Source of the DNA: Mermis nigrescens
Taxonomy: Eukaryota > Nematoda > Enoplea > Mermithida > Mermithidae
Reading direction: 5' to 3'
DNA length: 64,000 nt
Assembly (NCBI GenBank): GCA_036768485.1
Contig: JAVLUZ010000153.1
Span: 1 to 64,000, forward strand
The position numbers and the translations under genes are program-made. Below, one piece after another: positions 1 to 10,790 of this stretch. Every line of letters starts with the position of its first letter. Within the stretch, counting starts at the first letter, position 1. Below the pieces are notes generated by a model, which saw only the letters and a list, made by a program, of their open reading frames with translations, had not been told where the DNA came from and did not search any database.

Positions 1-469
1 TTATAACTTAATCGCCAATTTCGATGAATAAATCATTAACTAAGCCAATTAATAGAAAGACAATATATTAGCTTCAACTTATATATGTACAATAAACCTC
101 CTGCTGCTTTACTCACCATTTGTATTATAAAAGTGTGTTGATATTTATTATGGCAGTAATAACACATTTTACATGTGTATGTATTTCTGTGTAATCCCTC
201 ACGCGCTCATCCGTACGCATGTACCGTTATCACAAGCAATCGTGTATTATTAAAGAGTCAAATATATTCGCCGCATTTCCAATAGAGTATTGATGTTTGT
301 CAGTCTGTAATATATATATTACTTTTGCAATCGATTTTTCCCTTGATCAACGGAGTGAGTGGGGAACGATTTTTTTGCAAGTCGTCGATCAGGCGATGAA
401 GGAATCAAGTGTTACAGCAATGAGGAAATTGGATTGCCGAGCAAATTCATGCTTCCACTTGAATTGAAG
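1..469. other. left edge, nothing recognised
   Basis: AT-rich sequence with no reading frame, RNA or repeat structure that I can support. A short open frame on the - strand here overlaps the repeat module that starts at 470 and shows no protein-like conservation. Confidence 0.5.
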
Positions 470-705
470 CATAGATACTAACTCATGTAACAACTCTAAC
501 ACAAAAGCGAACAAAAAATCCAGAATTATACGTATTACTGTATGGACGTTAGCGTCTCTCGAATCTTCCCTCAGCACTAGTCGCATGCATCGCCCCCAAC
601 TTGTGATTTACGCTTGGTAGGTAGGTAGGGTACGTACAGAGCGGTTAGCGGTTTGAAGCATTATAATCACTGCACTTTATCGCGACGATAACGCAACGCA
701 ATTGA
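470..705 (+). repeat. left half of an unclassified dispersed module
   Basis: This stretch matches 34825-35055 closely: shared words include AGATACTAACTCATGTAA, TTGGTAGGTAGGTAGGGTAC and CGCGACGATAACGCAACGCA. In the 34.8 kb copy the module continues without a break into sequence found here only at 10576-10790. Position 705 is therefore the point where a block of retroelements entered the module. It has no coding potential that I recognise. It could be the 5' part of a retroelement or a duplicated host segment. Confidence 0.75.
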
Positions 706-1203
706 CTTACTGGATTTAGTTTTTTGCTCAGACAAGTCATCCGTATTCGATATACAACATTTGCCACCTTTTGCATCTAGTGATCACGACTCAGTTGAGT
801 TCGATATATCCACTCCTATAGAACTTAAGGAAAATCATACACACGAAATCTCGACTTTAAAAGAGCTGATTATGACTATTATTCGTGATTTATCCATAAT
901 AAGCTGGCCTGATGTTTTTTCAAACTGTGTAAACATTGACGACTTTTATAAAGCTTTTTCTACTAATTTAACTGAAGCCAATAAATCCCATGTTCTTTCT
1001 AAGAAGCATCCCATTAAAAAATGAAAAGTTTCCCAAAAAAATATTTTGTGTCTTCAGAAGAAAAAGTTAAAAATTTGGAGAAATCTTAAGAAAAATCCGA
1101 ATTTGAAAAATCGATACAAAAACATCTGTAATGATGTGAATGATGCGGTAGCTTCATTTTGCTGTAAAGAGGAAGAAAATTTACTAAAAAATGGTTCTAA
1201 TTT
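706..1203 (+). pseudogene. LINE family C, 5' remnant of the reverse-transcriptase ORF
   Basis: The frame at 761-1024 reads like the end of the endonuclease and the linker before RT in the LINE at 4035-6254: SDH motif followed by ISWPDVFSNCVNIDDFYKAF, which parallels ISWPDLFSTCLNVNDMYNVF there. The frame breaks after 1024, but coding similarity continues to about 1200 in other frames. Its orientation and position in the ORF make it the upstream part of the element that resumes at 8769. The two pieces do not meet exactly: a short piece of the RT N-terminal region is missing, presumably lost when the - strand LINEs inserted. Confidence 0.65.
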
Positions 1204-1421
1204 GAATGAATGAAATAATTTAGGCACTTATTATTGGCCAATGTTGGCCCCGAATTTTTCGTTAAAGGCCAATATTGGCCAATAACGCGTGCATTAGGGG
1301 CCAATTTTTGCGAGATTTAAAATTCTTAAAAAGCTTCACGTCCGTGGGTTTCGAACCCCGTACTTCCGTGTTGGTAAACTCACGCGCGCGCACTGTGCCA
1401 TGGGCAGTAATTATTTGCAGT

Positions 1422-1760
1422 CAACTGCAGGCAATCTAGCACATAATGTAAAATTATATGCAGTCAAAAACCAGCGGCCTAGACTGCAGGCAATCTAGCA
1501 CACAATGTAAAATTATATGCAGCCAAAAACCAGCGGCCTAGACTGCAGGCAATCTAGCGACACAATGTAAAATTATATGCAGTCAAAAACCAGCGGCCTA
1601 GACTGCAGGCAATATAGCACACAACGTAAAATTATATGCAGTCAAAAACCAGCGGCCTAGACTGCAGGCAATATAACACACAACGTAAAATTATATGCAG
1701 TCAAAAACCAGCGGCCTAGACTGCAGGCAATATAGCACACAATGTGATATTATATGCAGT
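1422..1760. repeat. 59-bp tandem repeat, left arm of the foldback element
   Basis: About 5.5 copies of a 59-60 bp unit containing GCAGTCAAAAACCAGCGGCC. Unit starts are at about 1460, 1519, 1579, 1638 and 1697. Subterminal tandem repeats are typical of foldback elements. The short open frames here are by-products of the repeat. Confidence 0.85.
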
Positions 1761-2383
1761 CAAGCTGAATGCTTATTGATATGGGGAGCTGGCGCTTTGC
1801 TCGCATTTCAACCTGTAGCAGATGGTTTTAGAAGGCACTTTCATTTGAAATGGTCTGGCAGATTTACTTTCTCACTAGGGAATGTTTTTTTGCGCTGCAT
1901 GGGCAGCAGCTTCAATAGCTGCCCAGTCGCCCGTTAGCGCATTCTGATGGGCCAGCGTAAGCTCTGGTCCTACATGATAGATATTGAGTAGCTGCTGCGA
2001 ATATGGATTCCAAAAAGCATTCACAAAGCCTTATTTCATCGAAATTGTCAACAATAACAGCTATAAAATTACATTTAAACGCAAGAAAAGGGCAAAAGTG
2101 GCTAAAAATAAAGTACCTATATAGACACTCAATATATAGGCATGCACTTATGTACTGTTCTGTAGGTACGTATATATTCTCGAAGCATTTTATTTCTACT
2201 ACAGTAATACAACAATTCTTCGGAATAGGGACAAGAAGAACAGCAACAGCTACTCAATATCTATCATGTAGGACCAGAGCTTACGCTGGCCCATCAAAAT
2301 GCGCTTAATGGGCGACTGGGTAGCTATTGAAGCTGCTACCCATGCAGCGCAAAAAAAACATTCCCCAGTGAGAAAGTCGTCGT

Positions 2384-2790
2384 CTTCACATATGTCTATG
2401 TCTCATGTATCAAATTATTAATGGTTTATCTTGTATTGATGCTTATGAATTCTTTATTTTTAGTCAAGGCACTACCCGATCAGTTAACAGTCGCAAAGTT
2501 ACACTACCAGTTGTCCGTTCCAATGCTCACCTCAACGATTTTTCACAAAAGATACCGAAAGATCTGGAACTCCTTACCTGATCAAATTGTCTCTTCATCC
2601 AAAATCGGTTTGTTCAAAAAAGAGCTCCTAAACATTGATTTTACAAATTTGTTGTTGGGGCATACCTAGTTGTATCACTTTCGTGATCTGTGTATGTCCT
2701 TTTGTTCAGTCGCTATTTTATCATGTATTTGTGTTTTATCAATTTTCGTGTATTTTTCTGACAATAAACACTTTCTTCTAAATCTACCAG
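2384..2790 (+). pseudogene. 5'-truncated LINE 3' end inside the foldback element
   Basis: The frame at 2421-2669 ends with RYRKIWNSLPDQIVSSSK and then FKKELLNIDFTNLL, matching the extreme C-terminus of LINE RT ORFs elsewhere in the window (SVWNHLPDFVVSSSN near 4100). An AT-rich 3' UTR with AATAAA at 2763 follows. The insertion breaks the inner palindrome: the left-arm sequence corresponding to 2375 and 2786 is continuous near 1868. Confidence 0.7.
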
Positions 2791-2879
2791 ACCATTTCAA
2801 ATAAAAGTGCCTTCTAAAGCCATCTACTACAGGTTGAAATGCGAGCGAAGCGCTAGCTCCCCATATCAATAAGCATTCA

Positions 2880-3172
2880 GCTTGACTGCATATAATATCA
2901 CATTGTGTGCTATATTGCCTGCAGTCTAGGCCGCTGGTTTTTGACTGCATATAATTTTACGTTGTGTGTTATATTGCCTGCAGTCAAGGCCGCTGGTTTT
3001 TGACTGCATATAATTTTACATTGTGTGCTAGATTGCCTGCAGTCTAGGCTGCTGGTTTTTGACTGCATATAATTTTACATTGTGTGCTAGATTGCCTGCA
3101 GTCTAGGCCGCTGGTTTTTGACTGCATATAATTTTACATTGTGTGCTAGATTGCCTGCAGTTGACTGCAAAT
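2880..3172. repeat. 59-bp tandem repeat, right arm of the foldback element
   Basis: About 4.5 inverted copies of the same 59-bp unit as at 1422-1760. The copy number differs between the two arms, as expected when such arrays expand and contract independently. Confidence 0.85.
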
Positions 3173-3184
3173 AATTACTGCCCT

Positions 3185-3749
3185 GCGCCATAGCAAAATT
3201 GTGATCAAAATTCTGAAGAATGATACCAATGCTATCTGTTATATACAGTATACACAGTTAATATTTTTTGTTTGAAATAGATTGCTTATCCTTTTATGCC
3301 TATGTAGTTTGAACATAATACATAAAAAATGATATAATCGTGCACGTCAGGTAGATTTTGCACATATAGGTATCAGATACATATCTGACTCTAAAATTTC
3401 AAAAACAGGTGTGTCAACAGTATGGAGAAAACGATTGGAAAGTTTTACTGATAGTACAAAACAATCGTTGATATGTTGTATATGTTGTATACGTTAGCGT
3501 ATGTTGTATACCATTATGTCAATATTTTGCACCATTGCATGCTTTTGTGTTTCATATATATATTTTGCAATACGCAAGGCAAACCAACGACAATTAGAAA
3601 TATCTACCACACAATTCAAACTACATAGGCATAAAAGATAGGATAAGCAAGCTCTTTCAAACAAAAAATATTAACTACGTATACTGTATATAAAAGATAG
3701 CATTAGTATCATTCTTCAGAATTTTGATCACAATTTCGCTATGGCGCAG
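3185..3749. mobile_element. small foldback element nested in the larger one
   Basis: The outer 130 bp are inverted repeats: 3186-3312 begins GCGCCATAGCAAAATTG, and 3615-3749 ends in its complement CAATTTCGCTATGGCGC. The left arm of the host palindrome has no equivalent, so this is a secondary insertion into the right arm. It has no ORF. The loop at 3313-3614 is AT-rich and unrecognised. Confidence 0.75.
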
Positions 3750-4034
3750 TGTGCGCGTGTGAGTTTACTTACACGAAAGTACGGGGTTCAAAACCCATGG
3801 ACGTGAAGCTTTTTAAGAATTTAAATCTTGCAAATATTGGCCCCTAATGCACGCGTTATTGGCCAATATTGACCTTTAACAAAAAATTCGGGGCCAACAT
3901 TGGCCAATAATCAGTGCCATAATTTATTACTGAAACGCGACAATTACGAAAGATGTAAAAGAGTAATAAAACGTACGGTCAAAAGAATAAAAGCGTACAG
4001 CAAAAGGCGATGAGCGAGTCATGAAAATGACGAT

Positions 4035-6254
4035 TTAAGCCCGCCCTATAATAAATTTGGATAAGTCGACATCAATTAATCTAGATTTGAATATATTCAA
4101 GTTAGAGGAAGAGACTACAAAATCAGGTAGGTGATTCCAAACAGAGATATACTTATAGAAAAAGTCAAATTTTTGTAAATTAGGACGGACAAGAGGAACA
4201 ACTAGTTTGAAACGATTTGTGCAGCAAGTAGTATTTTGATTAAGCACAAAAAAATCTGTCATGAAAAGACAAGATTTTTGACCAATAATTTGATACATCA
4301 TACATAAGCAAATATGAAGGCGACGTAATTCTAATCGACACAAGTTAAGTTGGTTTAGGCGTTCGTCGTAAGAAAGAGGGCTATGATATCCAACTATGTA
4401 TTTAGTAAATTTACGCTGAAGAGCCTCCAGCCTGTTGATATCACTAATATAAGAGGGGTTCCATAAAGCACAGGAATATTCAAGGATCGGTCTGACGTAA
4501 ACAATGAAGGCCTTTATGAGATTATTTTTATCACGCGAAAAGAAGGATTTTCTAATTAAGATAGATCTCAAGAAAGCTTTCTTGATAATACTGTTGTAAT
4601 GTTCCTTAAATTTCAGGTTGTGCGAAATTAGCACTCCTAAATCGCGAACATAGACAGAATCGTTCGTAAGAACTTGTGTATTGAGTGTATATGACAATTT
4701 ACGATTATTTTTGCCCAAATATAGGGCTGTGCATTTTGAATATGATATTGGTAAACAATTTCTGGTGGCCCAAATGGAAATTCTTTCTAAATCGGTCTGA
4801 AGTGTTTGATAATTGCAGGAAAGATTGAATATTCTTAGGTCATCCGCAAACATAAAAGTCGAACTTGACAAGTTATCAAAGATATCATTTATAAAAATCA
4901 AAAACAACGTAGGTCCAAGAATGGACCCTTGAATAACTCCACTTGTAACAGCCACATAATCTGAAAAACACTGATTAACGCGAACACACTGAATACGATT
5001 AGATAGAAAAGCTTTCAACCAATTAAACAGGTGTTGTTGAATACCGTAACTAGTTAATTTAACAAGAAGTTTAGATATGTCGACTTTGTCAAAAGCTTTA
5101 GCAAAGTCTATATAAATAATATCAACGGTTTCTTTACATTCCAGTGATTTAACCCAAGAATGTTTACAATTTAATAGTTGCAATTCGCAAGATTTATGTT
5201 TTTGGAAACCATATTGAAAAGGTGATATTAACTCATTAGTAGATAAATAAATTGATAGTTGAGTATTAATAATACTTTCCATTATCTTACAAGTTGAGCA
5301 ACATAAAGAAGCAGGACGATAATTTTCAGTTAATGAGGGGTCACCCTTTTTAATTATAGGTACAACGTAAGCCTCCCTCCAAATGTCTGGGATATCACCT
5401 GATAAAAAAGAAACAGTAAAAATACTGATAAGGGGTTTAAGAAGATAATAAGCTAATTTTTTATCAAAAAAGTTACTTAAACCATCAGGCGCTATCGAAG
5501 TCGAGTTTTTCATCTTAGCAATCGCCCGTGAGACATTATTTTCGTCAAAGACGATGTTTGAAATAGAAAAATCGCCCCGCTTCTGAAAAACAAAAGAATC
5601 GTTAATATCATCATTGGTAAATACGGAAGAGAAGTAATGATTGAACATATTAGTTTTACAATGAAGATCAGTTACTACATTATTGTCGGTGGAAGTAATA
5701 GGTGGAATGCTTCGAGAATTATTTAAACGATTATTCACAAACCTAAAAAAGGATTTCAGATCGTTATGTTGCAATAAATTACTTTCCTGTAAACAAAAAT
5801 GATTATGAATTTCTTTGCGTAACATTTTACAGTGATTACGATACCTTTGTTTGCATATAATTGTACGATATTTTTTGTATTTTTTCCATAAAAGCCGTTT
5901 TTTGGCAAATAATTTTCGTAAAACTTTAGGGTATGAAAATTTGGAAGGCTTTGCTTTGACTTTAGGAACAAAGGTAAAAATTAGAGGCCTTAAGACATTT
6001 AAAAATACATTATACATGTCGTTAACATTTAAACAAGTAGAAAAAAGATCAGGCCAAGAAATAGTAGAAAGAAAGCTACCAATACTAAAGTAGTCTGCTT
6101 TTTGAAAATTAAAGTGAGATTCTACATAAATTGTAGGTGGAGTTATCAGAGTTTCAAAAGATAGAATTGTGGTCACTTGTGGAAAAGGAGGGTAGTACTT
6201 TAACATTAAAAACATTGTTTGCTGCAAAAATAACATCAATAATATTTGTATCAT
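4035..6254 (-). CDS. LINE family A reverse-transcriptase ORF, 739 residues
   Basis: This is the RT part of a non-LTR retrotransposon ORF2, which copies its own RNA at a nicked target. RT blocks appear in order: AYVVPIIKKGDPSLTENYRP at about residue 290, QYGFQKHKSCELQLLNCKHS, IYIDFAKAFDKVDISKL, SGVIQGSILGPTLFLIFIND, and the catalytic FADD in TFMFADDLRIF. The C-terminal module ends in SVWNHLPDFVVSSSNLN and FKSRLIDVDLSKFIIGR. The frame is open throughout RT, but the listed start is arbitrary. The upstream endonuclease domain is in another frame (6154-6800), so a frameshift lies near 6200. The overall pattern suggests CR1 or Jockey group; the clade needs a tree. Confidence 0.85.
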   Translation of the reverse strand: MIQILLMLFLQQTMFLMLKYYPPFPQVTTILSFETLITPPTIYVESHFNFQKADYFSIGSFLSTISWPDLFSTCLNVNDMYNVFLNVLRPLIFTFVPKVKAKPSKFSYPKVLRKLFAKKRLLWKKYKKYRTIICKQRYRNHCKMLRKEIHNHFCLQESNLLQHNDLKSFFRFVNNRLNNSRSIPPITSTDNNVVTDLHCKTNMFNHYFSSVFTNDDINDSFVFQKRGDFSISNIVFDENNVSRAIAKMKNSTSIAPDGLSNFFDKKLAYYLLKPLISIFTVSFLSGDIPDIWREAYVVPIIKKGDPSLTENYRPASLCCSTCKIMESIINTQLSIYLSTNELISPFQYGFQKHKSCELQLLNCKHSWVKSLECKETVDIIYIDFAKAFDKVDISKLLVKLTSYGIQQHLFNWLKAFLSNRIQCVRVNQCFSDYVAVTSGVIQGSILGPTLFLIFINDIFDNLSSSTFMFADDLRIFNLSCNYQTLQTDLERISIWATRNCLPISYSKCTALYLGKNNRKLSYTLNTQVLTNDSVYVRDLGVLISHNLKFKEHYNSIIKKAFLRSILIRKSFFSRDKNNLIKAFIVYVRPILEYSCALWNPSYISDINRLEALQRKFTKYIVGYHSPLSYDERLNQLNLCRLELRRLHICLCMMYQIIGQKSCLFMTDFFVLNQNTTCCTNRFKLVVPLVRPNLQKFDFFYKYISVWNHLPDFVVSSSNLNIFKSRLIDVDLSKFIIGRA

Positions 6255-6830
6255 GCGTTTGATCTAAAACTAATTGTGTTAATCCTGTAGACGAGAAACA
6301 GTCGTAAAACAATTCGTTAAGAGAATCGGATGTAAAGGTACCTAAGGCCCAATCAATTTTAGGTAAATTGAAATCTCCTAGGATAATTACGGGATAAGAG
6401 CAATTATTTACCCATTCTATCAAGTTACAGATTCTTAAAGCATGATTTAAATCGTAGTGAGGAGGTCTGTAAATAAGAAGAAATCTAATTCTATCCTGAC
6501 CATGGAGAAAATCAATAATTAAAGAGTCAGATATACTCAGTTCGTTAGGAACTTTAACAAAACGAGCACTAAAATGTGATTTTACAAAGACAATGACCCC
6601 GCTCGCCTCGTTTATTTACTCGATCAGAGCGAAAAATTTGATAATTGTTTTGAGGACATAAAATGCTATCATGAATTACTTCGTTTAACCATGTTTCACA
6701 ACAGAAAATTAAGTCAAAATTGTCACTATCTAACAAATAATATAACAAGTGCGCAAAATTAAGCATAAAAAGTTTTACAATTTTTTCAATACTCCGCTAA
6801 TCTTGAAGCGCTTAATTCCCGATTTAGAGG
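6154..6830 (-). pseudogene. LINE family A apurinic-type endonuclease domain, broken
   Basis: Two frames cover the endonuclease-exonuclease-phosphatase domain that precedes RT. The piece at 6569-6766 carries NFDLIFCCETWLNE, with the catalytic Glu of the ETWL motif. The piece at 6154-6423 carries VIILGDFNLPKIDW (GDFN motif) and FSTSDHNSIF (SDH motif). Frameshifts separate them at about 6575-6600, and again from RT near 6200. The 5' end is missing beyond about 6830. Confidence 0.75.
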
Positions 6831-6831
6831 T

Positions 6832-6860
6832 TGAAGAAGAAGAAGAAGAAGAAGAAAGAA
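6832..6860. repeat. (GAA)n simple repeat, the 3' tail of LINE family B
   Basis: Read on the - strand this is (TTC)n directly after TTAGTAATAAAATTTC, the 3' end of the family B LINE. The same TTAGTAATAAAAT ending followed by TTTC-rich sequence recurs at 11219-11250 and 45180-45225, so a pyrimidine simple repeat is this family's normal tail. Confidence 0.8.
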
Positions 6861-8768
6861 ATTTTATTACTAATACACCAACTGATAAAATGAAAAATGA
6901 CAAAATACATAATACACGATTACGTAATTAGTAACGGGACATGCGAGTCAATGGAATGACAAGTTTTACGCGCGCCCCACAAGATATCTAGATAAATCAA
7001 AGTTTGCTAATCTAGATTTAAATATGTTTAGGTTAGGGGAGAAACAATGAAGTCAGGTAGATCGTTCCAAACTGCGATGTATTTGTAAAAGAAATCAAAC
7101 TTTTCTAAATTAGAATGTACAACAGGTATAACTAATTTAAATCTATTAATGCTGCAGGTAATATTATGATTAAATACAAAAAAATCATCAGCTTCCAAAC
7201 ATGATTTGTGACAAATAATCTGATACATCATACACAGACAAATTTGCAAGCGTCTTAATTCAAGTCTGCACAATTTAAGTCGTATTAAACGATCCTCGTA
7301 AGAAAGAATATTATTATAACCGAAAATATATTTAGTAAATCTACGTTGAACAGCTTCCAGTCGATCTATATCACTAATATAAGAAGGGTTCCATACACTA
7401 CAACAGTACTCTAATAGAGGTCTAACATAACAACTATAAGCTTTAACAAGGTTACATTTATCACGCGAAAAAAATGATTTGCGTATTAAAAATACATCTA
7501 GAGAAAGCTTTTTTAATCAAAGAAATATAATGTTCCTTAAATTTTAAATTTCGGGAAATCAAAACTCCTAAATCACGGACAAACAAATCACTAGAAATAA
7601 TTTCCCCATTTAGTCTATAAATAACTTTTTGATTATTATTACCCAAATATAGAACTTGACATTGGTCCGTGAAATAGGTAAATCCCATGTAATTGCCCAC
7701 TCAAAAATCTTATCTAAATCAGACTGTAATTATCTATAGTTAGGACTAATATTGAAAATTTTGATATCATCAGCAAACATATAAACCGTGCTATAAATAT
7801 TATCACATATGTCATTGATAAAAATCGAAAAGAGCGTAGGTCCAAGGACACTTCCTTGGACGACACCACTAGTAACAGGCACGTAACCTGAAAAAGACTG
7901 ATTAATGCGAACACACTGAGAACGATTGAACAAATAGGCCTTTAACCATGTGAACAAATTGCCCTTTTATTCCATATCCGGTTAACTTAATGAGAAGTTT
8001 TTCACTATTTACTTTATCAAATGCTTTTGAAAAATCTAAGTATATTATATCAACAGTTTTTTTTAGCTAAGGACTGAATCTAGAAAACTTACATTTTAAC
8101 AACTGTGTTTCACAAGATTTATTCTTTTGAAAACCAAATTGAAAAGGAGATATTAGTTTATTAACCTTAAGAAAGTTTAACAATTGACTATTAATAATTC
8201 TCTCCATTATTTTTTTCAATAGAATAACAAAGAGAGATGGGCCTGTAATTTTCAACTAATGCTGGGTCCCCCTTTTTCAAAATGGGAATAACATGTGCCA
8301 TGCTCCAAAGCTTGGGAGTATTTCCAGACAGAAAAGATACAATGAAAATAGAAACTAACGGCTTTACCATTTCAAATGACAATTTTTTAATAAAAAGATT
8401 ACAGATTCCATCTGGGCCAACTGCAGTAGAATTATTCAGATGGTTAATGGCTTCCAATACACAATTCTCACTAAAAATGACGTCAGAAAGCGAAAAAATC
8501 ACAGCGATTCTGAAAAAGAAAATTCGCATTAGTAATGTCGCTAGAAAACATAGAGGCAAAATAATCATTAAAAGTGTTAGCCTTATGTATTGAATCAGTT
8601 ATAACATTATTATCAGAAAATGTTAGGGGAGGAATTTCACTGCGACTTTTTAACCTATTATTTACAAAAGTATAGAAAGCTTTAGGATTATTATTCTTAA
8701 GCAATTCGTTTTCTTGAGAAGAGAAATAACTATGAATAATTCTACGTAAAGCTTTACAATGATTTCGT
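6861..8768 (-). pseudogene. LINE family B, 5'-truncated RT with many frameshifts
   Basis: On the - strand from about 8768 to 6861, pieces of an RT ORF run in order: NHCK-type linker and FYTFVNNRLKSRSEIPP (8483-8704), NSTAVGPDGICNLF and HVIPILKKGDPALVENYRP (8191-8568), FQFGFQKNKSCETQLLKCK (8067-8255), SGVVQGSVLGPTLFSIFIND and the catalytic FADD in YMFADDIKIF (7730-7957), then the C-terminal LELRRLQICLCMMYQIICH module (7028-7273). At least five frame breaks make it a pseudogene. It is close to family A in protein sequence but has a different 3' UTR. It begins exactly where LINE C resumes. Confidence 0.85.
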
Positions 8769-10575
8769 TAATGGTCAAATCGTATCCGACCAATCAATCA
8801 AGGCAGATGCTTTTAATACATTTTTTGGATCGGTTGTCACTTTAGACAATCATGAAATTCCAGATAATGTGAATCGCGTAAACGTAACAGATCGTCCGGA
8901 AGTTGCTTTTGAATATTCGGTAATTTCCTTGGCGTTGAATAAGCTAAAACCCACATATTCTGTTGATCCCGATGGGTTTTGCGCATACTTTATAAAACAA
9001 ATTTGTGATGTTTTGATTGCTCCCCTGTCTACAATTTTTGAAGTCTCTTATAGAACTGGAAAACTTCCCAAGTCCTGGTTAGAAGCCTTGGTAACCCCAG
9101 TTTTTAAAAAAGGGAACCCCCATTCCGTAGAAAATTTTAGACCAATTTCACTCACGTGTATTTTTTGCAAAATTATGGAGTCAATAATAAATGATTGTAT
9201 CATAAACTATTTTAATCGAAACAATTTGTTGAACCCACAGCAATTCGGTTTTATGAAAAACAAATCGTGTGATTCTCAATTACTAAAATGCAAAAATATT
9301 TGGACTAAGAATTTAGATAATCGGATTCCTACTGACATAGTTTATGTAGATTTTTGTAAAGCCTTCGATTCTGTTGTTCATTCTAAACTGTTACGGAAAG
9401 TTGAATATTTGGGAATTTCTGGAGTTTTGCTAAACTGGATTCGATCATTTTTATCAGGCAGATCACAGAAGGTAAAAATTGACGGTCATATATCCCAATT
9501 CATTGCCAGTAATAAGCGGTGTTCCTCAAGGAAGTGTTCTGGGTCCCACGTTATTTTTGATCTTTATAAACGATTTAGTAGATTCGATTAAAAATAGCAA
9601 TATAATGCTGTTTGCTGACGATTTGAAAATTTTCAACAAATCTGGAAATTCCATCCTGTTACAGTCTGATCTTGATTCATTGCATTCTTGGGCCGAAAAA
9701 TGGCAACTGAAAATTAGCTACGAAAAATAAGCAACGTTATATTTGGGTTACGGAAATCCGGAAGTGGGCTGAGTTGAAAAATGCTGAAAATTGTATGAAG
9801 GACCTTGGTATCTACATATCTAATGATTTATCATCAGGCATTCATTGTACAAATATTGCGTCTAAAGCTGCTAGAGTCGCATCCTTAATGCACAAAACAT
9901 TCGTCTCAAAAAATACCGATTTGATGATCAGAGCTTTTAAAACATACGTTAGACCTATCCTTGAATACGGATCCGTTGTCTGGAATCCATACCAAATTGG
10001 AGATATTACACGACTTGAAAAAGTACAGAAAATTTACAAAAAAATTATTTTGAGAATAAAACTTTATCGTATGATGAAAGATTGAATATCCTAAACTTAA
10101 GAACGACTCGGAACCCGTCGTATCCACACTGATCTTGTTTTTGCCTTTAAAATTGTTAAACACAAAATATTGACATTTAATGAATTTTTTTGAGCTTGCA
10201 CCTGATAGAGGTACTAGATAGGTAAATAACATGAAACTGTTCATCAAACAATCACGTTTAGATTGTAGAAAACATGACTTTGCGAACAGGTTGGCTAAAA
10301 TTTGGAACATTCTCCCGCAGAATACAGTTGACTGTAATAACCCAATAGCTTTTAGGAATATGATTTCGGAAATTGATTTTAGTGTTTATCTGAAGGGGCG
10401 TACGTAAGAGCATTTGTGCCTTACGCTCCTGGTACCATTGCATTATCTGTTGCTTTATGCACATACTTTGTTTTATGCAGATTGTGTATTATGTTCACAT
10501 TGACAATGCGTTTTTACCTACTTTTTATGGGTTTTCTTTAATACTTTTACCGAATAAATTTTCTTCTTTTCTTCT
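8769..10575 (+). pseudogene. LINE family C, RT and C-terminal part
   Basis: The + strand RT runs in three frames. 8869-9591 carries VTPVFKKGNPHSVENFRPIS, FGFMKNKSCDSQLLKCKNIW and VYVDFCKAFDSVVHSKLL. 9479-9730 carries SGVPQGSVLGPTLFLIFIND and the catalytic FADD in MLFADDLKIF. 9774-10085 carries RAFKTYVRPILEYGSVVWNP. A frameshift falls near 9500 and a stop near 9728. The 3' UTR ends about 10575 with AATAAATTTTC and a TTCTT-rich tail. It joins in sense and ORF order to the fragment at 706-1203. Confidence 0.85.
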
Positions 10576-10790
10576 AGATCCTTCTTTATTTACCGTGTGT
10601 GTCTGTTCAAGAAGGCAAGACTTCAACGACGACTAGCTTTTCTTCGCTATTATGTTGGTCTAAATCGATAATGGAAAAATCTGTAAGTTTATGAATGCGG
10701 TGCAGTTTTACGTTTTGTTGGATAGATCGGCTGGAATTTATAGATTTACATTGTTTCTAACGTTTGAAAGTTTATTTTTGTTCTATATTC
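10576..10790 (+). repeat. right half of the split dispersed module
   Basis: Matches 35059-35255 nearly base for base (for example TGTTGGATAGATCGGCTGG and GCGGTGCAGTTTTACGTTTT). At 34825-35262 it is joined to the sequence found here at 470-705. A further LINE fragment inserted at 10791. Confidence 0.8.

Larger units (their letters stand above)
1223..3918. mobile_element. hAT-type foldback element with an 8-bp target duplication
   Basis: The termini are inverted repeats starting GGCAC(T)TATTATTGGCC on the left and ending GGCCAATAATCAGTGCC on the right. The inverted similarity runs more than 150 bp inward and reappears deeper (1745-1999 against 2253-2375 and 2786-2890), so most of the element is one large palindrome. 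The flanks are a perfect 8-bp direct repeat, ATAATTTA (1215-1222 and 3919-3926). Eight-bp duplications suit hAT or P superfamily transposases. No transposase is encoded, so it is non-autonomous. It sits in the 3' tail of the - strand LINE A and carries two insertions: a LINE 3' end (2384-2790) and a smaller palindrome (3185-3749). Confidence 0.85.
3927..6835 (-). mobile_element. LINE family A (CR1/Jockey-like non-LTR retrotransposon)
   Basis: It runs on the - strand from about 6835 to a 3' tail near 1204-1222, which contains AATAAA and a TTCA-type simple repeat. The foldback element 1223-3918 interrupts that tail. It is 5'-truncated: the endonuclease domain starts near 6800 without an upstream ORF1 or 5' UTR. 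A second - strand LINE (family B) abuts its 5' end through a (TTC)n tail. The coding parts are described separately. Confidence 0.8.

Noticed and set aside
1695..2950. Frames starting MQSKTSGLDCRQYS on both strands
   Set aside because: They are translations of the 59-bp tandem repeat in the two inverted arms of the foldback element.
10691..10790. N-terminal extension of the LINE B fragment ORF
   Set aside because: The first 33 codons lie in the older module, as shown by the copy at 35160-35255 that lacks the LINE.
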